DNA of 27,849 bases from Dehalococcoidia bacterium (GTDB lineage Bacteria > Chloroflexota > Dehalococcoidia > JACPQF01). Both the position numbers and the translations under genes were made by a program. The notes under the pieces were generated by a model. The model saw only the letters and a list, made by a program, of their open reading frames with translations, was not told the origin of the DNA and made no database searches. The stretch spans positions 1 through 27,849 of the forward strand of contig JAUSEJ010001010.1 of the NCBI GenBank assembly GCA_030650265.1, written 5' to 3'. Shown here piece by piece: positions 23,140-27,849 of this stretch (position 1 is the stretch's first letter; each line of letters starts with the position of its first letter).

Positions 23140-23421
23140 TTAGCGAGGACGGTAGGCTTTGGCGAGATACTCGTGTTTCTTGCCTGACACTCCGCCGGGG
23201 ATCTGACTTTCGCCGATGCCAATTAGATCGAACAACGCGTCATCACGAGTAACCGGTGCAGCCCTGAACAACGCTCTCTTACGGGGGTTGATGGGTGTTA
23301 GAATTGCTAGGTCCTCGTGATTTCTTCGAAGAAGACGTGGCTCACGAGCGGAGCGAATCTCATCGACAAGCCGAAGCAATTCGGGCTCATTACTGATATC
23401 GATGGTTTCTAACTCTTTCAC
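23140..23421 (-). CDS. putative antitoxin of the PIN toxin
   Basis: A small acidic/basic protein directly upstream of the PIN gene, in the standard antitoxin position. The central stretch 'IDISNEPELLRLVDEIRSA' followed by 'EPRLLRRNHEDLAILTP' resembles small proteins often paired with PIN toxins, somewhat like Phd/YefM, but I do not recognise a firm family. The frame is open to a TTG at 23475, yet the predicted promoter (23451-23479) covers that stretch, so the GTG at 23421 (93 aa) is the likely start. The C-terminal half should wrap the toxin; the N-terminal half should bind DNA at its own promoter. Confidence 0.7.
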   Translation of the reverse strand: MKELETIDISNEPELLRLVDEIRSAREPRLLRRNHEDLAILTPINPRKRALFRAAPVTRDDALFDLIGIGESQIPGGVSGKKHEYLAKAYRPR

Positions 23422-23450
23422 TTCCGTTCTAACCCCCTCAACGCATTGAA

Positions 23451-23479
23451 AGTATACCACATTCTCGGTAGTCAATCAA
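23451..23479 (-). promoter_or_regulatory. promoter of the antitoxin-toxin pair
   Basis: On the minus strand TTGATT (23479-23474), 17-bp spacer, TATACT (23456-23451, five of six). The predicted start near 23444 is only about 23 nt before the GTG at 23421, which decides against the longer reading frame. Confidence 0.65.
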
Positions 23480-23603
23480 AGCAGCGAGAACTGAAGATTC
23501 TACTGCGCCCCAGCAATGAATGTGCTCCTCTGCACGACAGTGAGTTTTACCGGAAATTCGAGGAGGTTTGATGGTGATCGCAATGCGAGGCAACAGGGAT
23601 TGC

Positions 23604-23612
23604 TGGTATAAT
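23604..23612 (+). promoter_or_regulatory. extended -10 promoter for the radical SAM gene
   Basis: TGG-TATAAT (23604-23612) is a perfect -10 with the TGn extension; no good -35 is visible. It lies 88 nt before the ATG at 23701, in the 279-nt gap after the divergent antitoxin gene. Nothing else recognisable lies in that leader. Confidence 0.55.
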
Positions 23613-23700
23613 CGGCGTGATTCTGATCTGTAGGGTATTCGGGTTCAACTGTCAAGCCGGCCTCGCTGCCGAGATCGAATTCCTGTAACTGGTTTGGTGC

Positions 23701-25353
23701 ATGTGGGAACAAACCGCCTTCAACAGGCGAAGGATCAGCAAAGAGCAGGGCGCGATTATTAAGGACTGGGGTGGACGCTTTCCTATCGCCCTGGCCTATC
23801 CAAACGCCTATTACCTCGGTATGTCCAGTCTTGGTTTTCAGACCATCTATGGGCTGCTTAATAGTTTTCCTGAGGTTGTCTGCGAGCGGCTCTTTCTGGA
23901 CGGCGTTCCAAATACCAGTCGGGGAGAACGAACGGGAGGCGGCAGACGCTCTCCGGGCGGCATTGTCGCCAGTGCCAGTGAGTTTCGCACCCTTTCGCTC
24001 GAGTCCGGGCGCGAGGCGAGGGAGTTCGCGGTGGTTGGTTTTTCGATCTCCTTTGAGATCGACTATTTCAATATCGTCGAGATGATCAGACGGAGCGGTA
24101 TTCCGCTGTTTGCCCGGGATAGGGATGAGGGAGACCCTCTCGTCATGGCCGGGGGACCCTGTGTCTTCGCCAATCCGGCGCCGATTGTTCCCTTCTTTGA
24201 CTTTCTAGTCATTGGAGAAGGCGAGCCGGCGATGCCGGTCCTGATAGAGACTCTTTTGGCTACTCAGCAAGAGAATCGAAAAGTTGTGTTGGCAGAGCTC
24301 TCTAAAATACCGGGAATCTACGTGCCCGGAGTTTCGCCGGAACCTGTGAAGCGAATCTGGGCGAAGGATCTTGATTCATTCGCCACTACCTCCGTAGTCT
24401 ACAGCGACGAGACCGAACTCGGCGACATGCACCTGGTGGAAATTGCCCGGGGCTGTGGCAGGGCCTGTAGATTCTGTCTCGCCGGTTATGCCTTCCGTCC
24501 TGTCCGCTATCGCTCGGTGAAATCCATCCTCGAGGCGGCGCAGGCGGGATTGAGATTCCGCAAGAGAGTTGGACTCGTTTCCGCGGCGACCTCCGATCAT
24601 CCGGAGATCGACGAGCTGGCGACGAGGCTACGGGAGATGGGAGCTTTGGTCGCAGTAAGCTCCCTTAGATTGAACCCCCTATCCGAGAGTCTCCTTAAAG
24701 CGCTGATCGACAGCGGCACGAGGACCATTACCTTCGCTCCCGAAGCGGGTTCCGAGCGTCTTCGTAGTGTCATCAACAAGCAGGTGGCGGTGGAAGACGT
24801 ATTTCGAGGCGTGGAAATGGCGGCCAGACTGGGCGCCCGGCAACTGAAGCTCTACTTCATGGCAGGTCTGCCGTCCGAGACAGATGGTGATGTAAAGGAG
24901 ATCATAGACCTCAGTCTGGAGTGCAAGGAGCGCTTCGCCAAGATAAAGCGAGGGGGACGCTTGACTGTGAGCGTCACACCATTTGTGCCCAAGGCCGGGA
25001 CGCCTTTCCAGTGGGAGGCCATGGCTGATCCGGCGACTCTCAAGCGACGATTGGCGATCATCAAGTCCGGCCTGAAAAGGGACAGCATCGATGTTCGAGC
25101 AGAGAGCGTTGATTGGAGCGTGGTGCAGGCGGTATTGTCGCGCGGAGATCAGAGGCTGTCCATGGTGTTGGCTAACATGCAGGATAACTCTCTGGCAGCG
25201 TGGAACGAAGCGATGGCGGGGGCCGGCCTCAGCGCTAGCGACATGACGGGGCCGCGCGATAACGACGAAGTGCTACCATGGTCGGTCATAGATCTAGGGG
25301 GCTCGACCGAAGCGATAAGACGGCAAAGGGACAGCGCTCTGCGGAGAGGGTAG
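23701..25353 (+). CDS. radical SAM protein with N-terminal B12-binding-like domain, function unknown
   Basis: The 550-aa protein has an N-terminal domain of about 235 residues resembling the cobalamin-binding fold seen in TIGR03960-type proteins ('VVGFSISFEIDYFNIVEMIR', 'DPLVMAGGPCVFANPAP', 'FLVIGEGE'). The radical SAM core follows, with the 4Fe-4S motif C252-x3-C256-x2-C259 in 'ARGCGRACRFC', then 'TFAPEAGSERLR' and 'KLYFMAGLPSET', typical of this core. The substrate is unknown; relatives are sometimes encoded near ribosome or RNase G genes, not here. Residues 72-92 (Gly/Arg/Ser-rich) look like an insertion compared with relatives as I recall them. The ATG at 23701 has only a poor ribosome site. 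The gene ends right at a strong hairpin. Confidence 0.85.
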   Translation: MWEQTAFNRRRISKEQGAIIKDWGGRFPIALAYPNAYYLGMSSLGFQTIYGLLNSFPEVVCERLFLDGVPNTSRGERTGGGRRSPGGIVASASEFRTLSLESGREAREFAVVGFSISFEIDYFNIVEMIRRSGIPLFARDRDEGDPLVMAGGPCVFANPAPIVPFFDFLVIGEGEPAMPVLIETLLATQQENRKVVLAELSKIPGIYVPGVSPEPVKRIWAKDLDSFATTSVVYSDETELGDMHLVEIARGCGRACRFCLAGYAFRPVRYRSVKSILEAAQAGLRFRKRVGLVSAATSDHPEIDELATRLREMGALVAVSSLRLNPLSESLLKALIDSGTRTITFAPEAGSERLRSVINKQVAVEDVFRGVEMAARLGARQLKLYFMAGLPSETDGDVKEIIDLSLECKERFAKIKRGGRLTVSVTPFVPKAGTPFQWEAMADPATLKRRLAIIKSGLKRDSIDVRAESVDWSVVQAVLSRGDQRLSMVLANMQDNSLAAWNEAMAGAGLSASDMTGPRDNDEVLPWSVIDLGGSTEAIRRQRDSALRRG

Positions 25354-25399
25354 AAGGGGAAGAGGGGTCCGTCATCTGAAGGACCCCTCTTCCCCTTTT
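25354..25399 (+). terminator. 17-bp perfect hairpin, terminator of the radical SAM gene
   Basis: Arms 25354-25370 and 25381-25397 pair perfectly over 17 bp (purine-rich AAGGGGAAGAGGGGTCC on the left), with a 10-nt loop and a short TTTT at 25396-25399. It begins one base past the stop codon. The T-run is short, so efficiency is uncertain. Confidence 0.8.
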
Positions 25400-25449
25400 A
25401 CCCCGCCACAAGTTGGTTACAAGAACGAGGCATTGGAGGGTAAACGAAT

Positions 25450-26118
25450 ATGGGTGAGATCGCCGAGAACATCGCCGCAGTGAGGGGAATGGTCGAGCGA
25501 GCTGCGCTTCGCGCCGGCCGGTCGCCGGAGGGAATCACCATTTGCGTCGTGAGCAAGCTGGTTGATTCTGGCAGGATTGTCGCCGCTCTGAAAGCGGGCA
25601 TCAGGCACTTGGGTGAGAATTGGATTCAAGAGGCGGCGCCCAAGGTAGCCGAGATCGCCGGACTGGGATATACGCCAATCTGGCATATGATCGGTCATCT
25701 GCAGACGAACAAAGTAAGGACAGCCGTCAAGTTTTTTGATATAATACAGAGCGTGGACTCTGTGAGTCTTGCCAGGGAGATTAGCCGGCGCGCTGACCAT
25801 AGCATTTCGGTTATGCTCGAGGTGAATGTGGCGGCGGAGGCCACGAAGGGTGGCTTTGTGGTCGCCGAGTTGAACGACGCGCTGGAGGAAATTGCTCGTC
25901 TTCCTCGCCTGAATGTGCAGGGACTGATGACTGTGGCGCCGGCCGCGCCTGATCCGGAGGTCGTACGTCCGGTATTTCGCAGGCTGAGAGAGCTTAGGGA
26001 TGAATTGGGGCTCAAGGAACTCTCGATGGGGATGACCGGCGATTTTGAAATAGCCATTGAAGAGGGAGCGACCGTCATACGGATTGGCAGGGCTATCTTC
26101 GGCGAAAGACGAGGTTGA
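25450..26118 (+). CDS. yggS: YggS-family pyridoxal-phosphate homeostasis protein
   Basis: YggS/PLPBP proteins bind pyridoxal 5'-phosphate and help keep its pool and amino acid levels balanced; they have no known catalytic activity. The 222-aa protein is a TIM barrel. Lys36 in '[10 protein letters not shown]' matches the PLP lysine, followed by '[11 protein letters not shown]', '[13 protein letters not shown]', 'QSVDS', '[13 protein letters not shown]', 'GLMTVAP' and '[28 protein letters not shown]', the family end motif. The ATG has GGAGGG 9 nt upstream. It heads the conserved yggS-proC-yggT set, 50 nt past the hairpin at 25354-25399. Confidence 0.96.
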   Translation: MGEIAENIAAVRGMVERAALRAGRSPEGITICVVSKLVDSGRIVAALKAGIRHLGENWIQEAAPKVAEIAGLGYTPIWHMIGHLQTNKVRTAVKFFDIIQSVDSVSLAREISRRADHSISVMLEVNVAAEATKGGFVVAELNDALEEIARLPRLNVQGLMTVAPAAPDPEVVRPVFRRLRELRDELGLKELSMGMTGDFEIAIEEGATVIRIGRAIFGERRG

Positions 26119-26128
26119 AGTTAAGTTG

Positions 26129-26929
26129 ATGCGAATTGCCTTCATTGGCGCCGGCACCATGGCCGAGGCTATGGTGGCGGGCATTATCAAGAAGGGTGTG
26201 ACAACGGCAGACCGGATAATTACGAGCGATCCAGTGAGCGATCGCCTGGATTATATGGTCAAGACTTACGGCGTAGGGGTCACGTCGAGCAACTCAGAGG
26301 CCATACACGCTGCGGACCTAATCGTTTTTGCGGTCAAACCTCAGAACCTGGATAGCGTTCTCGCCGGTCTGAAGGGCGCGATAGAGAAACGTCAGTTGGT
26401 CCTCTCGATTGTGGCCGGGGCAACGATCGCGAGGATAGCAGGCATTCTGCAGCATGACACGGTCGTGAGGGTAATGCCCAACACTCCTGCCCAGGTGGGA
26501 CAGGGGATGAGTGTTTGGACGTCTACACCATCGGTGGACGCGCAGCAAAGAGAGGCTACTCGTTCAATCCTGCAGGGTCTTGGCAAGGAGATCTACTTTG
26601 AGGATGAGAAATACATCGATATGGCTACGGCGGTCAGTGGCAGCGGACCCGCCTATGTCTTTCTGATTCAAGAGGCGTTCACCGACGCTGCCGTTCATAT
26701 TGGCTTGTCTCGAAAAGTGGCGGAGGAGCTAGTGAACCAAACATTGATTGGCTCTCTGGTCTTTGCCCAGCAATCAGAAAAGCATCCGGCCGAACTTCGG
26801 AATCTGGTAACTTCTCCGGGTGGAACTACAGCCGAAGCGCTTCGGCAATTCGAACATGCCGGGATCAGGTCTGCTTTCACCGAGGCCGTGATTGCCGCTT
26901 ATGACAAGGCAAAGCAGTTGGGAGGATAA
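26129..26929 (+). CDS. proC: pyrroline-5-carboxylate reductase
   Basis: ProC reduces pyrroline-5-carboxylate to proline with NAD(P)H, the last step of proline synthesis. Start ATG 26129 (266 aa) gives the family N-terminus 'MRIAFIGAGTMAEAMVAGI', a Rossmann nucleotide-binding loop. Then follow 'AVKPQNL', 'SIVAGATI', 'RVMPNTPAQVGQGMSVW', 'TAVSGSGPAYVFLIQEA' and 'VTSPGGTTAEALRQFE', which are diagnostic. The upstream open frame into yggS is not coding. The ribosome site is weak (GAAG 8 nt upstream). It starts 10 nt after the yggS stop, and yggT follows 12 nt later, so the three form an operon. Confidence 0.97.
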   Translation: MRIAFIGAGTMAEAMVAGIIKKGVTTADRIITSDPVSDRLDYMVKTYGVGVTSSNSEAIHAADLIVFAVKPQNLDSVLAGLKGAIEKRQLVLSIVAGATIARIAGILQHDTVVRVMPNTPAQVGQGMSVWTSTPSVDAQQREATRSILQGLGKEIYFEDEKYIDMATAVSGSGPAYVFLIQEAFTDAAVHIGLSRKVAEELVNQTLIGSLVFAQQSEKHPAELRNLVTSPGGTTAEALRQFEHAGIRSAFTEAVIAAYDKAKQLGG

Positions 26930-26941
26930 GAGGTTGAATGG

Positions 26942-27205
26942 ATGGATCCAGTAAGACTGATTCTGAACTTCTTTTGGTATTTAACTCAGGCGATGACATA
27001 TGCCATTGTGGGAAGGGCAATCTTGTCATGGTTCCCGATCAGCCCGACTAACCCTCTGGTTCAAATACTGGACCAGATTACGGAGCCGTTTCTTACCCCT
27101 TTGCGGAAGGTGGTTCCCCGAGTTGGCATGATCGACATCACTCCCATGGTGGCGATCTTCATACTCTGGGCTATCCAGGGGGTATTGGCGGGTGTGATGC
27201 GCTAG
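26942..27205 (+). CDS. yggT: YggT-family small membrane protein
   Basis: YggT proteins are small membrane proteins; plant and cyanobacterial relatives (YlmG) affect chromosome or nucleoid distribution, but the biochemical role is unknown. The 87-aa protein has two membrane helices (about residues 5-27 and 66-85) joined by the conserved 'RAILSWFPISPTNPLV' and 'ITEPFLTPLRKVVP' segments. The ATG at 26942 has AGAGG 8 nt upstream. It follows proC by 12 nt. yggT neighbours yggS and, in Gram-positives, division genes such as sepF; no sepF or divIVA is present here. Confidence 0.95.
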   Translation: MDPVRLILNFFWYLTQAMTYAIVGRAILSWFPISPTNPLVQILDQITEPFLTPLRKVVPRVGMIDITPMVAIFILWAIQGVLAGVMR

Positions 27206-27220
27206 GCGGGCTTAAGCAAG

Positions 27221-27490
27221 TTAGGTGGACGGGCCCGTCAAACGCTGGCGGACCTCTTCGTCGGAGATCCCCTCGATGGAAACTAGCTTCTCACGCCCGG
27301 CTGTCCCCCTCAGGATCTGCACGGCGCTCCGGCGAATCCTGAGTGTCCTGGCAAGAAAAGCTACCAGGGCGGCGTTCGCCTTCCCTTCTACGGGGGGAGC
27401 CATGATCCTTAGGCGGAGAACATCGTCCGTGAACCCCAGTATCTCATTCTTCGAAGCGCCCGGTTGAACGTGGACGCTGATTCTCGCCAT
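27221..27490 (-). CDS. yggU: DUF167 / YggU-family protein
   Basis: A small protein of unknown function, about 89 aa from ATG 27490 (a GTG at 27499 with AAGAG 6 nt upstream is an equally good start). Family features are 'RISVHVQPGASKNEILG' at the N-terminus, 'LRLRIMAPPVEGKANAALVAFLA' in the middle and 'GREKLVSIEG' near the end. In many genomes yggU follows yggT on the same strand; here it faces it, with a 15-nt gap. A -10-like TATACG lies about 30 nt before the start on the minus strand, but the matching -35 (TTGACC) is only 15 bp away. Confidence 0.93.
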   Translation of the reverse strand: MARISVHVQPGASKNEILGFTDDVLRLRIMAPPVEGKANAALVAFLARTLRIRRSAVQILRGTAGREKLVSIEGISDEEVRQRLTGPST

Positions 27491-27499
27491 ATCCAGCAC

Positions 27500-27849
27500 T
27501 CGTGACTCTTAAGCTGATGTCGCGTATACTATCACTCTAGCACGGTCAAAATCAACCCGCTAAATAAGTTGGCGGATTGGCCTGCCCGGTTCAGAAGCGG
27601 AACCCGGCACGCAATCTGTCAGTTACCAGTTGTGTGCGTGTTGCCTTTCGGGTGCCCAAGTTGTATCATATAAGTGCGTAAGGCTGTATCGTCTGCGTAT
27701 GTCACAATCCCTAGCGCGGCCTCTGGCCGCAACCAAAAGTAGATGCGTTCCATGGCCTACTTTGATGTAGAATAGCGGTTAGTGCAGCATTCCTATGGAT
27801 ACCTGCACCAGCCCTTTCGGCCTTTAGACTAACCGTTGTTCTACGAGGT
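27500..27849. other. right-end intergenic region, no gene seen
   Basis: No plausible coding frame. It holds an imperfect hairpin TGCCCGGTTC/GAACCCGGCA (27583-27592, 27600-27609, one mismatch), a small GCGGCC-TCT-GGCCGC stem (27716-27730), and the long inverted repeat at 27767-27844. No tRNA fits these. Confidence 0.5.
27767..27844. repeat. 17-bp imperfect inverted repeat, 44-nt loop
   Basis: Arms 27767-27783 and 27828-27844 match in 15 of 17 positions; the two others are G/T, so an RNA would pair over all 17. Inside, TGCAG (27783-27787) and CTGCA (27803-27807) could form a second stem. No T-run follows on either strand within the window. Confidence 0.55.

Noticed and set aside
23500..23712. 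70-aa minus-strand frame upstream of the radical SAM gene
   Set aside because: No homology, no ribosome site, and it spans the likely promoter of the radical SAM gene.
27228..27239. Perfect 12-bp palindrome GACGGGCCCGTC as a regulatory site
   Set aside because: It lies inside the 3' end of the yggU coding sequence, where GC-rich codons can give it by chance; no T-run follows.
27583..27609. Possible tRNA-like T-arm in the right intergenic region
   Set aside because: The GGTTC...GAACC stem has a mismatch and no acceptor, D or anticodon arm can be built around it.

Overview
The window is about 28 kb of a bacterial chromosome, built around one nearly complete division and cell wall (dcw) cluster. 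The best lineage guess is an anaerobic member of the Chloroflexota (Dehalococcoidia-like), at about 60% confidence. Supporting points are a MalT-like STAND ATPase, a stand-alone Ni-Fe CO dehydrogenase, nrdR directly behind ftsZ, and a MurG with a 'LPDVRPGWAIR' loop in place of the commoner 'EQN..PG.aNR' form. No rRNA or tRNA genes and no CRISPR arrays were seen, and gene content alone cannot settle the taxonomy.

Left flank (1-4605): a MalT-type ATPase/TPR regulator (minus strand) whose C-terminus looks cut short, then a gap of about 360 bp with an intrinsic terminator, then cooS (minus strand) with all cluster ligands intact. cooS and mraZ are divergent. Their 250-bp shared upstream region holds a strong cooS promoter whose -10 lies inside a perfect 14-bp palindrome. 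It also holds an mraZ promoter followed by three direct repeats at 10-bp spacing, which match the known type of MraZ operator.

Core (4606-21973, all plus strand): mraZ-rsmH-ftsL-ftsI-murF-mraY-murD-ftsW-murG-murC-murB-ddl-ftsQ-ftsA-ftsZ-nrdR. Several junctions are 4-nt stop/start overlaps. The genes cover muropeptide ligation (MurC, D, F, Ddl), MurB reductase, lipid I and II synthesis (MraY, MurG), septal glycan polymerase and transpeptidase (FtsW, FtsI), divisome linkers (FtsL, FtsQ) and the cytoskeleton (FtsA, FtsZ). murE and murA are not in the cluster. A roughly 65-bp element of nested palindromes sits between mraY and murD.

Right flank (21974-27849): three minus-strand genes follow, namely a shortened alpha/beta hydrolase and a PIN-toxin/antitoxin pair with its own promoter. 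Then come a radical SAM protein of unknown role with a 17-bp terminator-like hairpin right after it, the conserved yggS-proC-yggT group (plus), and yggU/DUF167 inverted against it (minus). The last 350 bp have no convincing gene but contain a long imperfect inverted repeat.

I found no clearly new multi-gene system. The items most worth a second look are the intergenic ones: the cooS palindrome, the MraZ operator, the nested palindrome element, the two hairpins with shared arms and the right-edge inverted repeat. Two apparently truncated or internally deleted proteins are also worth checking.
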